This document shows positions 44,219-53,330 of a DNA stretch of 64,000 nt, piece by piece. The translations under genes and the position numbers were made by a program. Below the pieces are notes generated by a model, which was not told the origin of the DNA, did no database searches, and worked only from the letters and a program-made list of their open reading frames with translations. Every line of letters begins with the position of its first letter. Position 1 is the first letter of the stretch. The stretch covers positions 183,799,276-183,863,275 of the forward strand of contig NC_134087.1 of the NCBI RefSeq assembly GCF_000715075.1, written 5' to 3'. Source of the stretch: Nicotiana tabacum (Eukaryota > Streptophyta > Magnoliopsida > Solanales > Solanaceae).

Positions 44219-45782
44219 CTTAGACCCAGAACCACTGGTTCAGAGTTAAGAATTCGAGCTTAAAATAATTGTTATTATTTGGCTTTATTTATTATCTGAT
44301 TTTTACATGTTTGAGCCTAATGTGCTAAATGCTGCTTTTACTGCTTTGATATTACGTGAACTGTATATAAACTGTGCCGAAACCCCTATACTTTCTGAGT
44401 CTTCTAAATCATGAAGAAGGGCATACTTCGTATGACTTCTTTTCTGTATAGTGTCAAATCCCAATTTAGAACGAGGTTCGGATAAGTTGCTAAGCCGGTG
44501 AAGCTTCTGTATTCCCGGTACGCTGCCCCCCGGCTCGAGCTGTCCGCTCGGGTAAGCCAGGTCTAGAACAAACACCCAGGTTCTGAACCTAGTATAACAA
44601 AGCCACATACCGGATCCCTAGTAGGAACGTTTATTTGCATTATGTGCATTTGACTTAGGGGACTCAACACAGGGGTTGGGTCCGTCTAGGACAAGCAACT
44701 TGAAAATAATAGACAATCTTTCGGCATCCTATGTGCTACATGTTGTATTTAGTCAAGGGCGTATGGGTCATTGGGTCATTTCCAGCATGATGTTATTTTA
44801 ATCAAAGCATGGGGAACATTTGTGGAATCCAAGAAGCCTTGGAATTCCCTATGTCCCCCACGCTTGCTTTTTGGGAAAACACATGGGGAACATTTGTGGA
44901 ATCCAAGAAGTCTTGGAATTCCCATATGTCCCCCACGCTTCATATGTTGGGAAAAGCGCATGGGAGCATTTGCGGAATCCAAGAAGTCTTGGAAATCGTT
45001 ATGTCTCCCATGCCACATTTTTGAAAGAAATAATAAATAATAAAAAAAAAATTACAAATAAAACAAAGCATGAAAATTCAGAAAGATTTTGTATGTTTTC
45101 ATTATTTTCCACAGATTAAAAATAAATCGTGAAAAAGAGGAGAAAATAACAGCATAGCAGTCCGAGTAGAGTCGAAACTCTGCCGAAATTTTAAAAAATG
45201 AAAAAATGTCTTGTTAGTTTGTTATATTAAAAGCAAAGGAAAAATAAAAATCACCATTGTCTGTTTTTTTTTTTAAAAAAAATATTAAAGAAAATAGTTT
45301 GTTTTGCCATTAAATGAAAATGAAAAAGAGTTTGTTTTTTTTTTAAAAAAAATGTTTTATTTTATTTTATTTTGTTTGTCTATGAAAATGCCAGAAATAA
45401 AAAATAAAAAGAGTTTTATTATTTGTTCCAAAAATAGGTATATATATAATCCAAAAAAAAGAAATTTCAAAATTCAAAAAGATAAAATAGATAAATATAA
45501 AATCCGAAAATATTTTGATTCTTCTTTAGAAAATTCAAAATTCAAAAAAAAACATTTTAGAAGCATTTCTTATATTGAAGGTAAAATTCAAAAATATTTT
45601 CTTCTTTTCTTTAGAATAAAAAAAAACGAAAATACAAAAAATATTAGTCTTTCTTTTAAAAAGAAAATCAATCAAAAATAATATTTCCTCGCTTCTTTTA
45701 AAGTAGTTCTTTTAAACGAAAATTCAAAAAAAAAGGGTTAGTTCATCTGCTTATTATTATTTGCCTACTTATTCTTATTTGA
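44219..45782 (+). other. Ogre-B 5' leader
   Basis: Post-PBS hairpin (GAACC/GGTTC, 44227-44242), leader stem-loop GGCT-GAGC-TGTCC-GCTC-AGCC at 44532-44558, and the shared GACTCAACACAGGGGTTGGG at about 44660. At 44805-45025 three imperfect copies (about 70 bp) of GGGRACATTTGTGGAATCCA, absent from Ogre-A. The rest is A/T-rich noncoding DNA. Confidence 0.6.
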
Positions 45783-45849
45783 CCGAACTACGCGGGTTTG
45801 ATTCTCACCGGATGTGAGATACGTAGGCAACCCTCATCGGGTCCAACCC
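45783..45849 (+). ncRNA. Pseudoknot-like RNA module, B-m1a
   Basis: Same pairings as A1-m1: CTACG/CGTAG, GGGTT/AACCC, TCTCAC/GTGAGA, ACCC/GGGT. Confidence 0.55.
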
Positions 45850-46013
45850 CACCTTCTCAAAAAAAAGAAGGAATGTTTTATGTTTTTCGTTAATTTGTTT
45901 GTTTGTTATGAATGAAAAATAATAGTCTATTTGATTGTTGTGGGAAAAATAACAATAATAATAATAAAAAAAAATAGAAATGGAAAAGGGTCTTCTCAAA
46001 AATAGCTTATTTG

Positions 46014-46081
46014 CCCGAACTACGCGGGTTTGATTCTCACCGGATGTGGGATACGTAGGCAACCCTCATCGGGTCCAACCC
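46014..46081 (+). ncRNA. Pseudoknot-like RNA module, B-m1b
   Basis: Second m1 copy, 233 bp after the first. Hairpin c reads TCTCAC/GTGGGA, where the change leaves a G-U pair. Confidence 0.55.
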
Positions 46082-46154
46082 CACCTTTTGCTAAAAAGCC
46101 AAAAAAAACAAATAATAATAATAATAACAAAAAATGCATGTCAAATTTTAGTTT

Positions 46155-46560
46155 TTGTCATAAAGAAGTCGGGTGACGCTGTTTTATCAAGACATAGCCG
46201 AATGTTCCCGAAAGGGACGCCGGAAGGCTGACTTTGCATAAACAGCCACTTTTGGGTCATTTTTAAGACTTGGTCCAGTTGACCCCCACAGCCTAAAAAT
46301 CTTCGTCCCCGAGACGTTGAAAGGCCGTGTTTGCAATATTGACTTTTCTAATTTGAAAAACGATGAAAAAAGAGTTATAAATAAGTCAGGTGATGCTGTT
46401 TTGTCATAAATAGCCGAATGTTCCCGAAAGGGACGCCGGAAGGCTGACTTTGCGTAAACAGCCACCTTTGGGTCATTCTGAGATATGGACCCACACAGCC
46501 TTAAAAAATCTTCGTCCCCGAGGCGCTGAAGGGCCGTGTTTGCAACACTAAGTTTTCATT
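46155..46560 (+). repeat. Tandemly duplicated conserved leader box in Ogre-B
   Basis: Two copies, about 225 bp apart, of the box single in Ogre-A (18355-18530): AGCCGAATGTTCCCGAAAGG at about 46195 and 46410, and CTTCGTCCCCGAG at about 46302 and 46512. In B, GTTCCCGAAAGGGAC can form a stem closed by a GAAA tetraloop, and GGCTG...CAGCC a second hairpin. Confidence 0.7.
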
Positions 46561-46988
46561 ATAATTTGAAAAAAAAACAAAGGGTCAGCGGTCAGGTGAA
46601 TACCGTTTGAATTTTGTCATGATAAGCCGAGCCAGCTTCGGCCGCGTCTTAAACCGTTCTTGCCGAAATAGCCTTAGAGTATTTTTCAGTTGTCAAAAGG
46701 TTATTTTTGTAAAAGAACGGACAAGTTTGTAAAGTATCATAAATAATCCTCTCCGGCCTCAAAATTCATGTGAAATTTGGAAGGGGCCACATTTGCAAAA
46801 ATAACCGTTTGGTTGCATTTGTCGAACAGAGAAAGGGAGCTAGCCCTTTGTTTTTGAGTTTGTAAAGCTTTTGATTAAAATATGTGGGTTGTTCGATTTG
46901 CCGGTTTGTAGGCCATCTTCAAACCTTTGAAACCCAGTTTGTTTTAATATGAAAATTGAAAAATATTTTTTATTGTGTATCTTTCAGT

Positions 46989-47058
46989 GGCACGAACTAC
47001 GCAAGGTCTGATTCATGCGGGGTCATGATACGTAGGCAATCTCCATAAGATTCGACCA
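46989..47058 (+). ncRNA. Pseudoknot-like RNA module, B-m2
   Basis: CTACG/CGTAG, GGTC/GACC, TCATG/CATGA, AATCT/AGATT, as A1-m2; the d loop is CCATA instead of CTATA. Confidence 0.55.
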
Positions 47059-47063
47059 CAACA

Positions 47064-47233
47064 AAAAAAAATGAAAAAAGAGAAAGAAAAAGAGAATGAA
47101 AAAGAAAAAGAAAAAGAAAAGAAAAAAAAGAAATGAAAAAGAGAATGAAAAAAGAAGGAAAAAGCGAAAGAAAAAAAAAGAAATGAAAAAAGGAAAAAAA
47201 GAAAAAAACATCAAAAAGAGAAAAGAAAAAAGT
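47064..47233 (+). repeat. Purine-only low-complexity tract
   Basis: About 170 bases of GAAAAA, GAAATG and GAGAATG words with almost no pyrimidines. It replaces a shorter A/G tract at the same place in Ogre-A (about 19020-19060). Not coding. Confidence 0.85.
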
Positions 47234-47323
47234 TGTTGTTAATAATGAGGACCGACTGAGTCCATTCTAACCTGTTTGTTTCGCAAATAAAGTTAATGTG
47301 GTTGGTTTGTGGTAAGCCGGACA

Positions 47324-47486
47324 ATGACACTCAGAGTCCTTCACTTGCATCTCATGATGCACACTCTGCGAGGATCAGGCCTGATGACAGAAGCATTCGA
47401 ATCCTGTTGGAAACTTGTTGAGGGAAATGGATGATATTGAAGCTGGCAACGGTCTTGACAATACTAATGCAAAGCTCAGTGGCTAA
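47324..47486 (+). pseudogene. Remnant of the Ogre Gag-like ORF in Ogre-B
   Basis: The start codon region (ATGACACT at 47324) and the last about 32 codons (HSNPVGNLLREMDDIEAGNG to NTNAKLSG, stop 47484-47486) of the Ogre-A ORF survive. Everything between has been deleted, and the two ends are out of frame. The deletion removes the coiled coil, linker and zinc-like motif, so no product is expected. Confidence 0.8.
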
Positions 47487-48402
47487 GATGCCAAGTTTGA
47501 TAAAGTGGGAGCACGCTCCGTTCCTTGGTTAACAAGAAAGAAGTAGTTGGTGGCTTATTCTGTTGTCATTTCTGTTGTCCGGATTATTAAGGTTGTAATG
47601 TGGATTTTGTCCTGTGTCAAACCTTCTTATCTTTTCCTTTTGTCATATCAGTTTGTTTAAGTTTTGTCCAGGTTGTTTAGGATTTTTATTCCGGTTTGTT
47701 TTTATTTTTTCAAACCATTTCACCGGTACTCTAATACAAAGTCCGGTCTTTTATTATTTCCAGTCATCTTTTTGTTTAGTCCTTTTACCATTTTTTGTTC
47801 GATGCCGATTCTAGGGACATAACATGCGTACCCAGTTTGGGCCTAATCTTAAAAGTTAATCCGAACCCTGGAGAGGTGATCAGAACAGTTAAAGAAAAAT
47901 AAGAACGGTTGAGATCATACAGAGCTCGAGTCATGTGGAACTAGGGCAAGTTAAACACAAAGGAAACCGTTAAAAGGCAAAAGATTCGCCGAATTGGCAT
48001 GAGGGTCGTTCATAATAATGAGAATGGGAGAGTCGCCAACGGTGCTTTAGAAAGGACCAATGAAAAAGCAAATGTTGAATATAATTGTCAAAGTCCAAGC
48101 ACCATCAGAAGAGACTACAAATTTAAATTGTGTTGTTTGCATTTGGCATACTGTGAAGACTGAAATGACGAAGGCATTTTGTTCTGCTACCCAAACACTT
48201 TACCCTTCATTACCCCTTTTGAGCCTTATTTATTTTTCTTTCATACCCCTCGTTCGGAATCGGTAACAAAACGAAAAAAAAGAGAAAGAAAGGAAACAAC
48301 AAAACGAAAAAAGAGAAAAAAAAAAGAGAAAAGAAAAGAAAAGAAAATTGATAAAAAAAAAAAACAAAAAAACAAAAGAAAGTCGGAGTCAAAAGAGGAA
48401 TT
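47487..48402 (+). other. Noncoding region after the Gag remnant, Ogre-B
   Basis: Colinear with Ogre-A 20003-20877, with frame-breaking indels and substitutions. Contains GTGGAACTAGGGCAAGTT at about 47936. No gene. Confidence 0.5.
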
Positions 48403-48462
48403 GGGAACTACGTTTGACCTGATTCCTCAAAGAGGATACGTAGGCGCTTCACGGCTCGGTCA
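48403..48462 (+). ncRNA. Pseudoknot-like RNA module, B-m3
   Basis: CTACG/CGTAG, TGACC/GGTCA, TCCTC/GAGGA as A1-m3; d changes from GCC/GGC to GCT/GGC, keeping a G-U pair. Confidence 0.55.
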
Positions 48463-49937
48463 TAGTTTTGAAAAATGGAAAAAAATCATCAATTAAAATA
48501 TCCCCAAGCAAGAAACTGGGGCAAAAGTTGTGTTTGTTGTAAATAAATCTAATTCCGAAGGTTGTAATTAATAACCCAAAATTAATGCATTTTTGAGCCT
48601 TTTATACCCTTTCTTTCTAGCCCTATCCAAAACCCACATTACGGTCCAAGAAAGACCTTCTGATCAGTCTTCAAAAGATGCCAAGTCAGACAAATGTTGT
48701 CTTACCGGCGAACATGACGTTCTGTTCCCCAGCAGAAAGGACTCTACTCTCCAAAAGAAAGAGTCATACCGGCGACACTCCGAATCCCCAGCTGGAGAGA
48801 GATATAAAACGAGAGAGTCTTATTGGTGAAAACCTTCACAGGCACCATAAGGCGATGAAAGCTGAGAGAAAAGCCAAAAATGAGAGAGACTTGATAGTGA
48901 AAACCCTTCGGGCACTGCAAGTCGAATAAGATTAAGATGGGGAATCACCAATTGAGGATCTTGAAAGATGATTGACGGTAGAGGATAGGCCCCATATGCA
49001 TGTCATGGCCATTAGAGTCGGTATCTGCGTTTGATAGGTTTTTATTTATAGTTTCTTTTGTAAAAGAGTCATCGTTTCCTTTGTCTTTTATTTTGTTTCT
49101 GTTATCTTTCTCCTTTCATAAAAAATCTCCCCAATAGAGTCTGTCCGGTCAGAACAAGTATGAAATGACTTCAAAATATGCCATCAGCTTTCCAAGATGA
49201 GATCTGACTAGTATATCCAAATGGTATAGTCAGCAAGAAACAAGCGCGAGACCAGTGTCAATAAAGATATCCCCAGCAAAGGGAATTAACAAAAGGATTG
49301 ACGAGCATCAAGAGGGATATCCTTGCCAAAACCAAGGTTATAAACCTCAAAGACAAGGCCCGTGAACAGAGCAAGGAGAGCAGTGAGCATGATTTGGCGA
49401 AATCAATGCTAGACTAAAAGGTCGGGGAAATGCCAGTTTCCAAGCTATGCCACAAAAGAAGAGGGATATCCCCCAGGAGGAAGGGATTATCCCCAGCACA
49501 TAATATCATCCCCAACAAGTTGTGCAACACAAAGCAAGGAAGGGAAAAGGAAAATCCATCCCGTTGGGAGTATCACAACCAACCACCATGTTTAAACTAA
49601 CAAATTTTGTTTGATTTGAAACAGGTTAAGGAAATGACATTGATGCAGAAACGCATGCCACAAGGGATATTATCAAACTGGGGCAGAAAATTTTCCTTTC
49701 ATTCAGAAAATTTTCTGGAAGTCAGGTACCCTCAGCTGATAACATTTTACCCCCAACAGGTAAGTAAATCAAGGGAGGTAGTCTTCGAAGGAAGAAGCTA
49801 TGCAAAAAAAAATAAAAAATAAATAAATAAATAAATAAAAAAAAAGAGAATAAATATAAAAAATGGGGAAGGTAGAAAAGGAAAAGTTCATCCCAATCCC
49901 CAGCAAGTATTCGAGGTAAGACATTTTCAAGTCTTAA
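48463..49937 (+). other. 3' noncoding region with CCCCAGCA words, Ogre-B
   Basis: Colinear with Ogre-A 20938-22645. TCCCCAGC-type words at about 48726, 48787, 49272, 49489 and 49895, plus CCCCAAC variants. AAACTGGGGCA at about 48512 and 49675. No credible gene. Confidence 0.55.
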
Positions 49938-50487
49938 GGATATGTTGGGTTCATCCGCCCTCAAATAGGATATGTTGGGTTAATCCGCCCTCAAATAGGA
50001 TCTGTCGGGTTAATCCGCCCTCAAATAGGATCTGTCGGCTTAATCCGCCCTCAAATAGGATCTGTTGGGTTCATCCGCCCTCAAATAGGATCTGTTGGGT
50101 TTATCCGCCCTCAAATAGGATTTGTTGGGTTAATCCACCCTCAAATAGGATCTGTTGGGTTCATCCGCCCTCAAATAGGATCTGTTGGGTTCATCCGCCC
50201 TCAAATAGGATCTGTTGGGTTCATCCGCCCTCAAATAGGATTTGTTGGGTTAATCCGCCCTCAAATAGGATCTGTTGGGTTAATCCGCCCTCAAATAGGA
50301 TCTGTTGGGTTAATCCGCCCTCAAATAGGATCTGTTGGGTTCATCCACCCTCAAATAGGATCTGTTGGGTTCATCCGCCCTCAAATAGGATCTGTTGGGT
50401 TAATCCGCCCTCAAATAGGATCTGTTGGGTTCATCCGCCCTCAAATAGGATATGTTGGGTTCATCCGCCCTCAAATAGGATATGTTG
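49938..50487 (+). repeat. 30-bp minisatellite of Ogre-B, about 18 copies
   Basis: GGATCTGTTGGGTTAATCCG plus CCCTCAAATA, in exact 30-base register throughout. Variants affect mostly three sites (TCTG/TATG/TTTG, TTAATC/TTCATC and CCG/CCA). Units are more than 90% alike, indicating recent expansion. Confidence 0.95.
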
Positions 50488-50935
50488 GTTTCAGTCTTTT
50501 ATTTTAAGTGTTGAAGTTGGGAGCCCGCCCAGATAACAGAGGCATACATTCAGTTTTTACTTTCAAGTGTTGAAATTGGGAGCCCGCCCATAATAACAGA
50601 GGAATACATTCAGTCTTTAATTTTAAGTGTTGAAATTGGGAGCCCGCCCAGATAACAGAGGCATAAATTCAGTCTTTTATTTTAAGTGTTGAAATTGGGA
50701 GCCCGCCCAGATAACAGAGGCATACATTCAGTCTTTTTATTTTAAGTGTCGAAGTTGGGAGCCCGCCCAGATAATAGAGGCATACATTCAGTCTTTTATT
50801 TTAAGTGTTGAAATTGGGAGCCCGCCCAGATAATAGAGGCATACATTCAGTCTTTACTTTTAAGTGTTGAAATTGGGAGCCCGCCCAGATAATAGAGGCA
50901 TACATTCAGTCTTTTATTTTAAGTGTTGAAATTGG
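50488..50935 (+). repeat. 59-bp minisatellite of Ogre-B, block 1, seven copies
   Basis: GGGAGCCCGCCCAGATAACA units begin at 50519, 50578, 50638, 50697, 50757, 50816 and 50875. The same monomer occurs three times in Ogre-A (24111-24270). Confidence 0.93.
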
Positions 50936-51083
50936 GTTAATCCGCCCTCAAATAGGATCTGTTGGGTTAATCCGCCCTCAAATAGGATCTGTTGGGTTAA
51001 TCCGCCCTCAAATAGGATCTGTTGGGTTCATCCGCCCTCAAATAGGATATGTTGGGTTCATCCGCCCTCAAATAGGATATGTT
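50936..51083 (+). repeat. 30-bp minisatellite, block 2
   Basis: About five 30-bp units. The left junction fuses 59-bp and 30-bp monomers at the shared TTGGG-n-CCGCCC core. The block is part of a 597-bp duplication. Confidence 0.9.
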
Positions 51084-51568
51084 GGTTTCAGTCTTTTATT
51101 TTAAGTGTTGAAGTTGGGAGCCCGCCCAGATAACAGAGGCATACATTCAGTTTTTACTTTCAAGTGTTGAAATTGGGAGCCCGCCCATAATAACAGAGGA
51201 ATACATTCAGTCTTTAATTTTAAGTGTTGAAATTGGGAGCCCGCCCAGATAACAGAGGCATAAATTCAGTCTTTTATTTTAAGTGTTGAAATTGGGAGCC
51301 CGCCCAGATAACAGAGGCATACATTCAGTCTTTTTATTTTTTAAGTGTTGAAATTGGGAGCCCGCCCAGATAACAGAGGCATACATTCAGTTTTTACTTT
51401 TAAGTGTTGAAATTGGGAGCCCGCCCATAATAACAGAGGAATACATTCAGTCTTTAATTTTAAGTGTTGAAATTGGGAGCCCGCCCAGATAACAGAGGCA
51501 TACATTCAGTCTTTTATTTCAAGTGTTGAAATTGGGAGCCCGCCCAGATAATAGAGGCATACATTCCA
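51084..51568 (+). repeat. 59-bp minisatellite, block 2, eight copies
   Basis: Repeats the variants of block 1 in the same order (for example CCCATAATAACAGAGGAATA, then GGCATAAATTCAG), showing it arose by segmental duplication with a shift of 597 bp, not by independent expansion. Confidence 0.92.
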
Positions 51569-52235
51569 CGTCTTTACCCATAGGAGATGCATTTCCTCCT
51601 AAGTTCAGTTTTACCATAGGAGACGCACTTCCTAGGTTCAGTTTCACCATAGGAGACGCACTTCCTAAAGCAAGTTTCATCAATAGGAGACGCACTTCCT
51701 AGGTTCAGTTTCACCAATAGGAGACGCACTTCCTAAAAATATTTCACCAGTAGGAGACGCACTTCCTAAGCAAGTTTCACCAGTAGGAGACGCACTTCCT
51801 AAGCAAGTTTCACCAGTAGGAGACGCACTTCCTAAGCAAGTTTTATCAATAGGAGACGCACTTCCTAAAGCAAGTTTCACCAATAGGAGACGCACTTCCT
51901 AAGCAAGTTTCACCAGTAGGAGACGCACTTCCTAAGCAAGTTTTATCAGTAGGAGACGCACTTCCTAAGTTTCAGTTTCACCAATAGGAGACGCACTTCC
52001 TAAGATATGTTTCACCAGTAGGAGACGCACTTCCTAAAGTTCAGTTTCACCATAGGAGACGCACTTCCTAAGTTCATTTCACCATAGGAGACGCACTTCC
52101 TAAGTTTATTGTACCCATAGGAGACGCACTTCCTAAGTTTATTGTACCCATAGGAGACGCACTTCCTAAGTTTATTGTACCCACAGGAAACGCACTTCCT
52201 CAAAGTTGAGTTTTACCCATAGGAGATGCATTTCC
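51569..52235 (+). repeat. 31-36 bp minisatellite of Ogre-B, about 20 copies
   Basis: Core ATAGGAGACGCACTTCCTAA with a variable tail (GCAAGTTTCACC, GTTCAGTTTCACC, GTTTATTGTACCC). The outermost units at both ends share the variant GGAGATGCATTTCCTCC. Unlike the other families it lacks the CCCGCC core. Confidence 0.93.
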
Positions 52236-53146
52236 TCCTAAGTTGTCTTGAAAAAAAAAAGAAAAAGAAAAACGTTTGAAAAAAAAGAGTCATTTTCCTA
52301 AACCCAGGCGCCCACCTGTATAACGAGAGGAATACATTCCAGTTTTTATTTCAAGTGTTGAAATTGGGAGCCCGCCCAGATAACAGAGGAATACATTTCA
52401 GTCCTTACATTTCAAGCATTGAAATTAGGCGCCCACCTGTATAACAAGGGAATACATCCTAGTCTAGTGTTTAGTTCACTCTCAGCACTGCATCAGTAGT
52501 ATCAATGAGTTACAATTTTGCTAATGACTCGCAAACTTTCCCAGTGCAAACTGGGTTAGGAAATTTTGTTTATTTTGTTTGTTTTGATTGTCAGGGGCCT
52601 GCCTGTAGAGCAGAAGATTGTTATATGTCAAAGATTGAAGAAGTTAGGGATCCGCCTGTAGAACAACGGGATCATTCAAAGTCAAGCCGTAACCCATTGG
52701 AAGGCAGGAAGCTACAACAAAAATCCCCAACACTCAATCCAAGATAGAAGCAACAAGAATCTCGCCCCAAGAATGCGAGTCAACAGTCTGAGAGGGTCAA
52801 CAAAAGCTAGTCACAAAAACAAAAACAAAAAAAAAAAAAAAAGAGAAGAAGAAAGAGAAGAGCCCAAAATGCGGAAGTGGAGAACAAATGTGGTCTGCTC
52901 AAGAACTAGCGCCTACAACTAGCAAGTATCAAGGTTCAAATCCAAAGTCTGTATGAAGCACCATTCAAGACTCAAGACCAAGTTTCAGAAGACTTAAGAG
53001 ATAGGGATCCTTGTAACTAGTAGCTGATAGGCTTAGTTAGTCCTTTTCAGTTTTCATTTTTGATGACAGGACCGCGGACCGGAACCTCAACGGAACGGCA
53101 CCTCGATCGGCTCTCCACCTCGGTACCCTCTACCATCTCTCTCATT
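52236..53146 (+). other. Ogre-B noncoding tail after the minisatellites
   Basis: Starts with three diverged 59-bp-type units (AGGCGCCCACCTGTATAACG at about 52306 and 52426, and one with CCCGCCC). Then come scattered relics such as CAGGGGCCTGCCTGTAGAGC (52592). An 80-codon frame at 52505-52747 crosses these relics and is not a gene. GA-rich around 52820. Confidence 0.55.
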
Positions 53147-53220
53147 CCCGAACTACATGTGGCCTGATTCCTGTATAACCAAGGATATGTAGGCAGCTCA
53201 GATACTAGGGCTCGGTCACA
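53147..53220 (+). ncRNA. Pseudoknot-like RNA module, B-m4
   Basis: a CTACA 53153-53157 / TGTAG 53188-53192; b TGTGGCC 53158-53164 / GGTCACA 53214-53220, 7 pairs with one G-U; c TCCT 53169-53172 / AGGA 53182-53185; d AGCTC 53195-53199 / GGGCT 53208-53212. Same place before the PPT as A-m4 but a different sequence in b, c loop and d, with pairing preserved. Confidence 0.6.
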
Positions 53221-53317
53221 TTCCCTCCCTTTCCTTAAGTGTAGTCCGTCCAAGTAATGGTCGGGTCAAAAACACGTCTAGTCGTTCTTTGTCGGAAAAC
53301 TCTTCGTGTTTCCAGTC

Positions 53318-53330
53318 AAAGAGGGGCAGC
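53318..53330 (+). other. Ogre-B polypurine tract
   Basis: AAAGAGGGGCAGC directly before the 3' LTR, identical to both Ogre-A tracts. Confidence 0.75.

Noticed and set aside
47023..47214. Phe-rich minus-strand ORF
   Set aside because: Low-complexity purine tract read backwards.
49938..50487. 30-bp repeats resembling a CRISPR array
   Set aside because: Units are directly adjacent with no spacers, and the context is a plant retrotransposon.
52505..52747. 80-codon ORF in the Ogre-B tail
   Set aside because: Runs through degenerate minisatellite units (CCTGCCTGTAGAGCAG words); no family resemblance.
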